Source: Anaerolineae bacterium (GTDB lineage: Bacteria; Chloroflexota; Anaerolineae; Promineifilales; Promineifilaceae). From it: DNA of 17,106 nt. Below the pieces are notes generated by a model, which was given only the letters and a program-made list of their open reading frames with translations, made no database searches and was not told the origin of the DNA. The DNA is taken from contig JANQGC010000284.1 in the NCBI GenBank assembly GCA_028277515.1, positions 1-17,106 on the forward strand. Reading direction: 5' to 3'. Shown piece by piece: positions 1 to 7,345 of the stretch (position 1 is the first letter of the stretch; every line of letters starts with the position of its first letter). The position numbers and the translations under genes were made by a program.

Positions 1-269
1 AGGCGGGTTGCCTGGGTCAAACCCGGCATTATCACGCTCAGTAAAATGATGGCTGGGAACATGATCGACATGAGTTCCTGGCTCTCCTCATCGCCTCCCA
101 AAGTAGGAAACCAAAACGCAAAGAGCATTAAGATGGGCATCCCCAGCGTAATTACCAATGCTTTAAAATTGCGTAAATTTGAGTAGAGAAGCGTGCTGGA
201 AAACTGCAGTGTGGGTCCAAAAACGCCATTAGGAATATTATCAAAATCCTTAGTTCGAATGTTATTCAT
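1..269 (-). CDS. ABC-2 type transporter permease, N-terminal part (cut by window edge)
   Basis: Reading from the ATG at 269 gives 89 residues that run off the window. A short polar start (MNNIRTKDFDNIPNGVF) is followed by a stretch resembling the N-terminal cytoplasmic segment of ABC-2 permeases, a hydrophobic helix (about residues 39-54, LVITLGMPILMLFAFW), an acidic loop (GGDEESQE) and a second hydrophobic stretch (MFPAIILLSVIMPG). The start lies one base after the stop of the upstream ATPase gene (TAAC-ATG), so the two are almost certainly translationally coupled and form one exporter. The substrate cannot be told. The permease identity comes from hydrophobicity, position and general ABC-2 likeness, since most of the protein is missing. 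Confidence 0.8.
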   Translation of the reverse strand, partial: MNNIRTKDFDNIPNGVFGPTLQFSSTLLYSNLRNFKALVITLGMPILMLFAFWFPTLGGDEESQELMSIMFPAIILLSVIMPGLTQATR

Positions 270-270
270 G

Positions 271-1215
271 TTAGTTACGTATCCTATTCCCGGTCAAAGT
301 AAGAAAGACATCTTCCAAACTAGGCTGTTGAATGTGGAGGTCGTTTAAGCTGACGCAGTGTTTTTGAGCGACATTGAGTATAGCTCGAAGCGTTGCCGCA
401 ACATCATGGGTTTGAATGGATAGTTTATTTCCATCGTGCTGTACGTGAATGACAGCGGGCGATAGCTGAAATTCGTCTAGCGGTAAATAGGCCGATGTGG
501 TAATGGACGATACACCAGCCAGATTGGTAATCAAATTGTCTGGCGTATCGAGTGCAACCAAACGGCCATGGTCAACAATCCCAACCCGTTGGCATAAGGC
601 TTCAGCTTCTTCCATGTAATGGGTTGTAAGCACAACCGTTTTGCTCTGATCGTGCAATTCGCGGATCAGGTCCCACAAAACTCGTCGTGATTGAGGATCT
701 AACCCCGTGGTTGGCTCGTCCAAAAAAACAATCTTGGGCTCGTTAACTAGTGCCAATACCAAAGCCAGACGCTGTTTTTGTCCACCACTGAGATTATCGG
801 GGAGCGCTTTCGCTTTGTTATCCAGTCCAACCTGTTCCAACAATGCCATGATTTCATGATGGTTGAGCCGGCATCCGTATAACCGGGAAAATAACTGCAC
901 TTGTTCAAAAACAGTGAAATCTGGTAATAAGCTAGTGCTTTGTAACTGCACACCAATTTGTGATTTGATCAATTTGGCATTTTCGTTGACATCCATCCCC
1001 AAAACACGTACCCGACCGCGATCCAGCTTGCGTAAACCTTCCAAAATGCTTAATGTGGTCGTTTTCCCAGCACCATTTGGACCCAGAAACCCAAATATCT
1101 CACCCTTTTTGACGCAAAAACTCATGTCATTCACGGCATTGACGTTTCCATATGACTTCGACAAATTGTCAACCTGAATGACATTTTCGGGATTTTGAAC
1201 TCTCGACATACTCAT
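271..1215 (-). CDS. ABC transporter ATP-binding protein (drug/daunorubicin-exporter type)
   Basis: A 314-residue nucleotide-binding subunit that would power export through the adjacent permease. Visible motifs: Walker A GPNGAGKT (45-52), Q-loop in GVQLQST (about 92), signature LSGGQ (142-146), Walker B VFLDEPTTGLD (163-173) and the switch histidine in LTTH (199). After about residue 220 it has the extra C-terminal domain typical of the CcmA/DrrA-like exporter group, ending in PSLEDVFLTLTG. The start is ATG 1215: AGGAGG lies 10 bases upstream (1231-1226), while the internal ATG at 1209 would be 16 bases away. It is 44 bases downstream of the small YQIKV gene and one base upstream of the permease, so it is probably part of the same transcript. 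Confidence 0.96.
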   Translation of the reverse strand: MSMSRVQNPENVIQVDNLSKSYGNVNAVNDMSFCVKKGEIFGFLGPNGAGKTTTLSILEGLRKLDRGRVRVLGMDVNENAKLIKSQIGVQLQSTSLLPDFTVFEQVQLFSRLYGCRLNHHEIMALLEQVGLDNKAKALPDNLSGGQKQRLALVLALVNEPKIVFLDEPTTGLDPQSRRVLWDLIRELHDQSKTVVLTTHYMEEAEALCQRVGIVDHGRLVALDTPDNLITNLAGVSSITTSAYLPLDEFQLSPAVIHVQHDGNKLSIQTHDVAATLRAILNVAQKHCVSLNDLHIQQPSLEDVFLTLTGNRIRN

Positions 1216-1259
1216 TATTATTCGGCCTCCTGACCAAACTTCTTCATATCATTGGGTAG

Positions 1260-1514
1260 TCAGTCTCCCTTGATCCAGTTCACCGAAATCAACGGCAAAC
1301 CAAGAGCGTAAAGCCGGCGCAGCAGGCCCTGCAAAGCAGCCTGGTCAACGGTGCCGGTTAAGGTCGTGATTGGCATATTATCATCATCGGTTTTAACCGC
1401 GATATGCATCCTCCCCTCCCACTCTGCCCAACCTTCATCAAGATGTCCCGGCACTTTGATCTGGTAGGTTGTGGGTCTATCCAGGGTAAACCGTTGTTTA
1501 TCTTTCCTCATCAT
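1260..1514 (-). CDS. Small YQIKV-family protein, copy 1 (unknown function)
   Basis: An 84-residue soluble protein with no signal peptide or membrane segment. The core reads YQIKVPGHLDEGW, then a GRMHIAV segment, a short acidic turn (KTDDDN), a TTLTGTVDQAAL motif, and a final LRRLYALGLPLISV helix/strand. It aligns along its length with the 11520-11762 gene: shared YQIKV.G, central G..I.V, L.G.V, DQAAL.G.L, LY and final P. From memory, proteins of this pattern are frequent in Chloroflexota next to oxidoreductases and LuxR-type regulators, with no assigned role. It sits between an oxidoreductase and an ABC ATPase, all co-directional. Two adjacent ATGs (1514 and 1511) are possible starts; the upstream AAAGAAAAG is only a weak ribosome site. 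Confidence 0.8.
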   Translation of the reverse strand: MMRKDKQRFTLDRPTTYQIKVPGHLDEGWAEWEGRMHIAVKTDDDNMPITTLTGTVDQAALQGLLRRLYALGLPLISVNWIKGD

Positions 1515-1536
1515 CTTTTCTTTGACTTATCAGTCA

Positions 1537-1567
1537 GCCACGGGATGCCAACGGTTTGTCCCGTGGC
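1537..1567 (-). promoter_or_regulatory. Intercistronic hairpin between oxidoreductase and small YQIKV gene
   Basis: Perfect 9-bp arms GCCACGGGA (1537-1545) and TCCCGTGGC (1559-1567) around a 13-base loop, in the gap between the two minus-strand genes. On the minus strand it is followed by TGACTGATAAG, with no U-run, so it is more likely an mRNA-processing or stability hairpin, or a weak/partial terminator, than a strong intrinsic terminator. Only the sequence symmetry is observed; its role is inferred. Confidence 0.5.
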
Positions 1568-1590
1568 AATCGTTCCCTCGCTATTGAACT

Positions 1591-2715
1591 TCATGCCGGT
1601 TTTCTCTGCCTAGATCCAGGCGCGTTCATCTGCGGTTGCCTCGTCCGATCTGTATGCAGAGACCCTGCCTGCGCATCGGTAACGAGAACCACCTTGCCTG
1701 CGTATCCGCCACGTTCGATCAGCTTGTGGGCACGAGCGGCTTCAGCCAATGGGATACGCGCCGCTACCACTGGCTTGATCTTGCTTGCTGCCAGCAAGTC
1801 GAGAAGTTCCGCCAGCGTCTCGCGGAACCATGCATTGTCCTTCCCCAGATCCGGCGTCAAAGGCACCTGTTTGCCGTCGGGAATGAGTTTGAGTAGAAAC
1901 AGTGTCAGCAGGGTGAAGGGAATGACTCTCAGCCCCGATTTCTTCGTCGCCGCCATACCAAACCATATCAAACGGCCGCCTTTGCACAATGCTCGGTATG
2001 AACGCCAGAGCTGCCTGGCGCCGCCAATGGGATCGAATACAATGTCCACCCCATCGCCGGTTAGACTGTGGATACGCTTGATGAAGTCCTCCTTGCGATA
2101 ATCGATGGGCGTGGCCCCAAGCCCGGACACGAGTTCGTGGTTATGCCTGGACGCAGTGCCGTACATCTCCAGCCCGGCCAGCTTGCCGAGTTCGAGCAGG
2201 GCGGTTCCTACGCCTCCTGCCGCGCCGTGGACGAGGATGCGTTCACCGCTGCGCACGCCAGCGACCCGGTGCATGACCATGTGGGCGGTAAGGTAGTTCA
2301 CCACCAGGCAAACGGCTTCGGCCGGATCCACGCCTGCGGGAACAGGCACTAATTCACTGGCGGGCAGGCAGATGAATTCCGCATAGCCACCACCAAGACC
2401 AGAACTAAAGGTTGGGGCGGCAACCATCTGTCCTGGTTGAACGGCCGTAACCTCCTCGCCCAGCTTATCCACTACGCCAACAATGTCTTCACCCAGAGTA
2501 AACGGCGGGCGCGGTGTCCCGGGGAGCCTACCTGATTGTCGGTGCATCAGATCGTAGGCAGAGACCCCAGCAGCCAAAACCTTGACCCGAACCTCACCCA
2601 TCAGGGGTTCAGGGAGGTCTTCTTCTACCATCTGTAACACGTCAGGTTCGCCGAACCGGGTCACGACGACACGACGATGTTTCATTAATTTCATTTCTTC
2701 TAATACAGTCATCAT
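1591..2715 (-). CDS. Zinc-independent medium-chain dehydrogenase/quinone oxidoreductase
   Basis: A 374-residue member of the medium-chain reductase superfamily, expected to reduce quinones or enones with NAD(P)H in the cytoplasm. The N-terminal GroES-like domain carries GEPDVLQ (22-28), VLAAGVSAYDLMHRQG-like and FTLGEDIVGVV segments. The Rossmann nucleotide-binding loop is HGAAGGVGTALLELGKLAG (163-181). The catalytic cysteine and the four structural-zinc cysteines of true alcohol dehydrogenases are absent, which places it with the QOR type. About 25 polar residues follow the usual GKVVLVTD end. ATG 2715 is preceded by AAGGAG (2725-2720); the adjacent ATG at 2712 has the better spacing and is an equal choice. 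The substrate is unknown. Confidence 0.93.
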   Translation of the reverse strand: MMTVLEEMKLMKHRRVVVTRFGEPDVLQMVEEDLPEPLMGEVRVKVLAAGVSAYDLMHRQSGRLPGTPRPPFTLGEDIVGVVDKLGEEVTAVQPGQMVAAPTFSSGLGGGYAEFICLPASELVPVPAGVDPAEAVCLVVNYLTAHMVMHRVAGVRSGERILVHGAAGGVGTALLELGKLAGLEMYGTASRHNHELVSGLGATPIDYRKEDFIKRIHSLTGDGVDIVFDPIGGARQLWRSYRALCKGGRLIWFGMAATKKSGLRVIPFTLLTLFLLKLIPDGKQVPLTPDLGKDNAWFRETLAELLDLLAASKIKPVVAARIPLAEAARAHKLIERGGYAGKVVLVTDAQAGSLHTDRTRQPQMNAPGSRQRKPA

Positions 2716-2780
2716 TTTTCTCCTTGTGTTCTGAAACTAAAATTGAACTCCTTGAGTACCAACCATACTCCTAAAAACAG

Positions 2781-3410
2781 TCAATAGGGCGCGTAGGGCA
2801 AAGCCAGAATCATGGCACCAGGAACGAATTCGCGATCAAAAAGCACGAACACAGTTGGAATTAACAACAGACAGATTGCGACTATTCCCCAGGTAGAGAT
2901 GGCGCGTGGAATTTCTCTGGAAATATAAAACAGATAATTCGTCAGCAAAAACCCAAGGCCTAAAAACAACATGTGTATATCGTTTCCTCGTCTATCAACG
3001 CCAAAATATAAGAGATCTGCCAATGCTTGATAGATTGAGGATTCTGGTGTTCCCGCTTTAACAAATTCCTGGCTTAAGGGTATCAATGCATTTGTTGCCA
3101 TTTTGCTGACTGCAATTGTTGAGGCAGCCATTACAAAACATATTAGTGACACCAATGCAACAGTCTTATGTTGTTCGAAAAAGACAACGTAATACAAAAC
3201 GCCTAACACGATAATGGCAAACGTTTGCCCCAGGCTAACTAGATTACTGATCCGCATTTCGGTGAGATTACCTGATATATTCAACAAGATGCTGGATATT
3301 GTGCCGGATCCAATCGCTGATGAAAGTAAGGTGTCCATGATCAAGTTACCGATGATAACTATCAATTGTGCAACACCTAGAAGCCTGACGGTACTCAATT
3401 TTGCATTCAT
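2781..3410 (-). CDS. DUF4386-like integral membrane protein
   Basis: A 209-residue protein with about six hydrophobic segments and a short N-terminus (MNAKLSTVRLLGVAQLIV). Features pointing to DUF4386 are the opening amphipathic R.LGV.QLI helix, the loop before DLLYFGVD, and the LGLGFLLTNYLFY...REIPRAISTWGIV region, where the family usually has FLPRILGVLLI. Function is unknown. Its ATG overlaps the stop of the upstream ferredoxin-like gene as ATGA (3410-3407), with AGAGG just upstream, so the two proteins are made together. This suggests an iron-sulfur/membrane partnership, which is inference. The family call is from pattern memory and moderately secure. Confidence 0.75.
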   Translation of the reverse strand: MNAKLSTVRLLGVAQLIVIIGNLIMDTLLSSAIGSGTISSILLNISGNLTEMRISNLVSLGQTFAIIVLGVLYYVVFFEQHKTVALVSLICFVMAASTIAVSKMATNALIPLSQEFVKAGTPESSIYQALADLLYFGVDRRGNDIHMLFLGLGFLLTNYLFYISREIPRAISTWGIVAICLLLIPTVFVLFDREFVPGAMILALPYAPY

Positions 3411-4099
3411 TTTTCGCCTCTGACTTCTTCCGAATTCTCAATAAGGGTTATCGCCAAAGTTGGGCAGGAGGTGACGCACAAGCCGCACCCAAAACACAAA
3501 TCAGGTTGAAATGCGAGCGAGCCATCCAATATTTCTCTGGCACCAAACTGGCAGCGATCCACACATTCAATACAATCAATGCAAAGCAATGAATCTGTTT
3601 CGGTACCGGCATGCGATGTCAGCAAATAGGGAAACATGCCAAATCGGAAAATCCCAGAAAAAATGCCGCAGCAGCACGTACAACAACTGCAAATCGAATT
3701 GACGGCACCAGTTTCATACAAATCGCCATGTCCATAAGCCATATGCACCAGGCCGGCTTCGTGTGTCTTGTCCAGAATTTCCAGAGCCTCATCAAAAGAG
3801 ATCTCCCGTGCGCCAAACTCAGAAATGTGCCGTTCTGCAACTTCGTTCAAATCAAGACAGACATCGATTGGTGCGTCACAATGTCTATGCGTCAGGCGGC
3901 AATAACAGTCCATCACTGAAATCTTGTACGCTTTTTCCAGAATCCGCTTCACATTTTCCATGTTAAGCACATGCTGTTCGGCTTCTATCTTTATGTTCAC
4001 AGGAATCGTTGTGCCTGCCTTATAGTTCTGAGCAACATAATTCAGGTCTTCCTGTGGCCAATCCTTCTCAAACCGAAATCCTTGTTTTAGGTGTGACAT
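3407..4099 (-). CDS. Cysteine-rich 4Fe-4S ferredoxin-domain protein
   Basis: A 230-residue cytoplasmic iron-sulfur protein with 18 cysteines in four clusters. They are DCYCR...HRHCDAPIDVC (Cys 65, 67, 74, 81), ICSCCTCCC (137-144, six Cys), CIDCIECVDRC (173-183) and CFGCGLCVTSCP (202-213). The last two are classical ferredoxin CxxCxxCxxxC motifs and should hold two 4Fe-4S clusters; the first of them lacks the usual following proline. The first two groups are non-standard and may hold an extra cluster or metal. The chosen start, ATG 4099, has AGAGGAG directly upstream; a TTG further upstream (4216) would add 39 residues of unlikely sequence. It overlaps the DUF4386 gene by ATGA. It is probably an electron carrier for a membrane or oxidoreductase partner; the pathway is unknown. 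Confidence 0.88.
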   Translation of the reverse strand: MSHLKQGFRFEKDWPQEDLNYVAQNYKAGTTIPVNIKIEAEQHVLNMENVKRILEKAYKISVMDCYCRLTHRHCDAPIDVCLDLNEVAERHISEFGAREISFDEALEILDKTHEAGLVHMAYGHGDLYETGAVNSICSCCTCCCGIFSGIFRFGMFPYLLTSHAGTETDSLLCIDCIECVDRCQFGAREILDGSLAFQPDLCFGCGLCVTSCPTLAITLIENSEEVRGEK

Positions 4100-4130
4100 T
4101 TGCTCCTCTCTGGAATTATCCTCTGGGAGA

Positions 4131-4292
4131 TTACCTGTACGGCTCGCTCTCCTTCGAAACCTCCTGGAGGTTAATTTCTGTAAATTTCCGCCTGCCTTCC
4201 ATTCCCAGAATAACAATCAGCTATAAGCCATCCCATTTGTTGCTGATAAAAGTAGATTTCTCCGTTGATTGGTAATTAGCTTCGGTAGTCAT
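4131..4292 (-). pseudogene. Small ORF interrupted by in-frame TAG, upstream of ferredoxin gene
   Basis: From ATG 4292, with AAAGAGAAG upstream, the frame encodes 23 residues (MTTEANYQSTEKSTFISNKW DGL), then TAG (4223-4221). It continues open for 29 more codons (starting LIVILGMEGRRKF and ending SKESEPYR) to TAA 4133-4131. Together this would be a 53-residue protein with one nonsense codon, 31 bases before the ferredoxin-like gene. The protein is not recognised. Alternatives are a genuine 23-residue leader peptide or chance. What is seen is the good ribosome site, the protein-like composition on both sides of the TAG, and the operon position. Confidence 0.35.
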
Positions 4293-4345
4293 CGTTTTTC
4301 TTCTCTTTGACCAATATCAATGATGGTGAAATCGTACACTTACAA

Positions 4346-4366
4346 TGGTATTAGTGTCATATACCA
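4346..4366. promoter_or_regulatory. 21-bp operator-like inverted repeat
   Basis: TGGTAT (4346-4351), nine bases, then ATACCA (4361-4366): a perfect 6-bp dyad about 54 bases upstream of the first ORF (ATG 4292) of the minus-strand ferredoxin/DUF4386/oxidoreductase run. Arm length and one-turn spacing fit a dimeric repressor or activator site. No confident -35/-10 pair was found beside it. The regulator is not identifiable from the sequence. Confidence 0.4.
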
Positions 4367-4407
4367 AACGTATTATTCAGGGGGTTATTGTAGGTTTGAT
4401 AGGGGAT

Positions 4408-4434
4408 CAAAAATGGGCTGCTAACTGACAGCCC
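4408..4434 (-). terminator. Rho-independent terminator of LuxR regulator 1
   Basis: On the minus strand, 40 bases after the regulator's stop, GGGCTG (4434-4429), an 8-base loop and CAGCCC (4420-4415) are followed by ATTTTTGA. The short GC-rich stem plus U-run is a plausible intrinsic terminator. It separates the regulator from the downstream minus-strand genes. Confidence 0.6.
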
Positions 4435-4474
4435 GTCATTTCTTCAATTTATACGATTTCAAGTAGCCAAGCAG

Positions 4475-7216
4475 TTAATCAGTAGGCAACATCCCCAAAG
4501 CCCTCGCTTTCATAACTGCTTGGGTCCGGTTATTGACCCCGAGTTTGCCATAGATATTGTGGGTGTGGACCTTAACTGTATTCGGCGATAGATAAAGCCT
4601 GGAGGCAATTTTCGGATTGGTTAAGCCTTCGGCGATGAGTTGGAGTATTTCAATTTCGCGTTTACTTAATGGCTCAATCAATTCATATTTGGTGGTTTCT
4701 GTTTGCAATAGAGCAGCTTGTTTTGGTTCAGTAACGGGGAAAGCTGCTAATAACCGGCGAACATAATCTGGCCTTATTCCTCGAGAGAGGGCTTCGTAAA
4801 GTAGACGGGCCATCGGTGGGCCTTCGTCCACAAAGATGCGGATGAAGCCTCCCGCCTCGGCAAGGGTAAGGGCTTGCTCAAGCGTGGTCATCGCCTGGAC
4901 AGCATCACCTCCAGCTTGAGCAGATAATGTTTGCAGTATTAGGATCTCAATGACTCTCGAAGTGCGCCTCCCCGCTTTTGCCGCCTCGTGCAAGCGCTGT
5001 AGCAGCTTGGTTGCTTCGTCCAACCGCCCTTGAGCAATGAGGATACGGGCAAACAGAATATACTCCATTTCGTGCAGATATACAGGTTCTCCATCAGGAT
5101 CCAACTCACGCTCTCCAACCCATTGAGATGCAATCTCTAGTTTACCTTGCACCAGCCATATTCGCGCTTGCCAGGCTGACATCTGTGCTGAGGCCCAAAG
5201 AGGCACATCGTATTCGTGAACGGTTTTCTCCAATGATTGGATGGCATATTCGGCGCCAGTTAAGTCTCCACTGGAAAATAGAACTCTCACCAGGCAAAGG
5301 GTGCTCGATCCAATATGCATTACATCCTTACCAAGTGTTGCCAGTTTTACGCCCTTTTTTGCCAGATCTATGGCCTTATCCAGATGATTCAATTCGGCCA
5401 GAGCCTCGCCCCAAATCCCTAATAACCAACCGACTATGGCCGCTTCCGAAATTCCACTTTCATCTGCTCTTTTCAACTGGCTCTCGCAGATATCTACGAC
5501 CTGTTGCAGCTTGCCTACTTGTCTCAATATCTCGGCTAGTCTTAGATTAAGTATCATGAGAACGAAGGTGTCGCCTGATGCTTTGCCTATCGCCAAAGCA
5601 TCTGACCGGACTTTGTGTGCTGCTGCCATCTGGCCCTGATTAGCATACGCATCACCCAGGGTAATTAACACAATGCTGCGCCACAGTCGTTCTTGTTCAG
5701 GTAGAACTTCAAGCGCTTGACGCGCATACTGAATAGTCGTTGGTATATTTCCGCTGTAAGAAACAATAAAGGAGCGGATGGCAGCTATCATACCCACCAG
5801 TTTCATTCTGTTAGTGTCTGACAGTTGATTTTTATCCAGTGAGGGGTCAAGTTCTTGCTCTGTGTTAGGGTCAAGCATCTCTTCGGCGACTTGGAGACTC
5901 CGATTAGCTGCATCCAGTTGGCCGCTGGTAAACAGATTCCAGGCGTGAAGGATACAGAGATGTGGTTTTGAGAATACAAATTCTTCCGGCAATTCAGCCA
6001 GCCAACGCCGCAAAACAGCCTGATCGCCACGCTCGTATTTATCGATTAAGTCTTCACCCAATTGATCCTCGATCAGGTGCGCTGCCCGTTCATAATATTC
6101 ACCGCGCAGTGCATGATCTATGGCATTATCGACAAATCCATTTTGCTCATACCACTCGCTGGCTCTGCGGTGTAGAATTGACAGTTGTTTTGGTTGGGTT
6201 TGGTGCAAACGCTGACGCAACAAATCGGCAAAGAGATGATGATAACGGTACCATCGTCGTTTCTCATCCAAGGGGACAATGAACAGGTTGCTACGTTCTA
6301 ACATTTCTAAGATCGCCTGGCCGTTTTCCATCCCCGTTACAGTATCACACAAGGAGCTGGTTAGTCTGTTGAGAACGGCCGTCTTCAACAAAAAAGTCTG
6401 CACGTTCTCGGACTGCTGATCCAGAACTTCTTCTATCAGGTAATCCAGCACAAAACGGTGGCTGCCGGTAAAGGACTTTATTAGAGTGGCGACATCTTTG
6501 CGTCCTTGCATGGAGATTGCGGCCAACTGCAAACCGGCGATCCAACCTTCAGTGCGGGTTTCGAGTTCGACAATATCATTTTCCCCAAGGTTTAGACCCA
6601 TCACCCGGTTGAGAAATTCGGCCGTTTCGGAGGAGGAAAAACGCAGGTCGGCGGCGCGTAGTTCGGTTAACTGACTGCGGGCACGCAGGCGTGCCAGTGG
6701 CAGGTGTGGGTCATCACGGGTGGCGATGACTAGATGCATCTGCGGTGGCAGGTGTTCGAGCAGAAATGTGAGGGCATCGTGGATGGGTTGGGCTTCGATC
6801 AGATGGTAGTCATCGAGGATGAGGGTAATTATGCTGGGGAGGGCGGCAATTTCGTTAATCAGCATGGTCAGAACGGTCGTAGTTGGTGGCGGCTGTGGGG
6901 ATTGAAGCATGACCAACACCCCTTTCCCAATGTCAGATTCTATCCCTTGGATTTGGTTCAGGGCAGCAACAAAGTAAGTCAGGAAACGGGTCGGATCGTT
7001 GTCGCTTTCGTCCAGCCCAAGCCAGGCGGCAGTTTGCTCAATTTGCTGTACCCAGGCGCTGACTAATGTCGTTTTGCCAAAGCCGGCCGGGGCGGAGATG
7101 AGGGTGAGTTTGCCACCCAGCCCGTCGTTGAGTTTTTCGATGAGACGGGGGCGGGGGACGAGGGACGGCCGCAACTGCGGTACATACAGTTTCGTTTGCA
7201 GCAAGTCACCAGCCAT
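4475..7216 (-). CDS. MalT-like LuxR-family ATP-dependent transcriptional regulator 1
   Basis: A 913-residue regulator of the STAND/MalT class: an ATPase that switches on signal binding and activates transcription. The N-terminus LLQTKLYVPQLRPSLVPRPRL is the family entry motif. Walker A is SAPAGFGKTT (41-50), Walker B LILDDYH (132-138), and the sensor segment is VIATRDDPHLPLARLRAR. The middle is helical-repeat (TPR-like). The C-terminal LuxR helix-turn-helix reads LSKREIEILQLIAEGLTNPK, followed by the LSPNTVKVHTHNIYGKLGV recognition region. The frame extends 56 residues upstream to 7384, but family proteins start just before LLQTKL, so ATG 7216 is preferred. TATAAT lies six bases before it, implying a leaderless message. 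It diverges from the paralogue at 8718. The ligand is unknown. Confidence 0.94.
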   Translation of the reverse strand: MAGDLLQTKLYVPQLRPSLVPRPRLIEKLNDGLGGKLTLISAPAGFGKTTLVSAWVQQIEQTAAWLGLDESDNDPTRFLTYFVAALNQIQGIESDIGKGVLVMLQSPQPPPTTTVLTMLINEIAALPSIITLILDDYHLIEAQPIHDALTFLLEHLPPQMHLVIATRDDPHLPLARLRARSQLTELRAADLRFSSSETAEFLNRVMGLNLGENDIVELETRTEGWIAGLQLAAISMQGRKDVATLIKSFTGSHRFVLDYLIEEVLDQQSENVQTFLLKTAVLNRLTSSLCDTVTGMENGQAILEMLERSNLFIVPLDEKRRWYRYHHLFADLLRQRLHQTQPKQLSILHRRASEWYEQNGFVDNAIDHALRGEYYERAAHLIEDQLGEDLIDKYERGDQAVLRRWLAELPEEFVFSKPHLCILHAWNLFTSGQLDAANRSLQVAEEMLDPNTEQELDPSLDKNQLSDTNRMKLVGMIAAIRSFIVSYSGNIPTTIQYARQALEVLPEQERLWRSIVLITLGDAYANQGQMAAAHKVRSDALAIGKASGDTFVLMILNLRLAEILRQVGKLQQVVDICESQLKRADESGISEAAIVGWLLGIWGEALAELNHLDKAIDLAKKGVKLATLGKDVMHIGSSTLCLVRVLFSSGDLTGAEYAIQSLEKTVHEYDVPLWASAQMSAWQARIWLVQGKLEIASQWVGERELDPDGEPVYLHEMEYILFARILIAQGRLDEATKLLQRLHEAAKAGRRTSRVIEILILQTLSAQAGGDAVQAMTTLEQALTLAEAGGFIRIFVDEGPPMARLLYEALSRGIRPDYVRRLLAAFPVTEPKQAALLQTETTKYELIEPLSKREIEILQLIAEGLTNPKIASRLYLSPNTVKVHTHNIYGKLGVNNRTQAVMKARALGMLPTD

Positions 7217-7222
7217 GAACTT

Positions 7223-7249
7223 ATTATAATGGAAACGGCCGTTTTCCAT
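7223..7249 (-). promoter_or_regulatory. Promoter (-10) and palindrome for LuxR regulator 1
   Basis: On the minus strand a perfect TATAAT (7228-7223) ends six bases before ATG 7216, so the expected start of transcription is at the A of the ATG (leaderless). Immediately upstream is a near-perfect palindrome, ATGGAAAACGG / CCGTTTCCAT (7249-7229), whose 10-bp arms pair fully apart from one extra A. No good -35 element is visible, as expected for an activator-dependent promoter. The palindrome overlaps the spacer and could bind a repressor, possibly the product itself; that is inference. Confidence 0.5.
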
Positions 7250-7251
7250 AG

Positions 7252-7345
7252 CAAAACCCGAACTACAGACATAAAAATGATGTCGGGCGTCAATCTGTGG
7301 GAAATCTCGCTTAAGTATTCGCTTGGCAAGCTCGAATTGGGCGGC
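7252..7345 (+). pseudogene. Fragment of a PIN-domain (VapC-like) toxin
   Basis: The frame from about 7283 reads SGVNLWEISLKYSLGKLELG, the characteristic VNLWEIS.KYSLGKLEL stretch from the middle of one PIN/VapC subgroup. Upstream, in another frame, NPNYRHKNDV (7255-7284) resembles the residues expected just before it, suggesting a small deletion/frameshift. The N-terminal catalytic Asp region and the whole C-terminal half are missing, so it cannot be active. It runs in frame into a different gene fragment at 7346. Confidence 0.55.

Noticed and set aside
1556..2101. 181-residue plus-strand frame
   Set aside because: Antisense shadow of the oxidoreductase; no family motifs and no ribosome site.
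4100..4216. TTG-started N-terminal extension of the ferredoxin-like protein
   Set aside because: Arg-rich unlikely sequence, no ribosome site, while ATG 4099 has AGAGGAG directly upstream; the region is better read in another frame.
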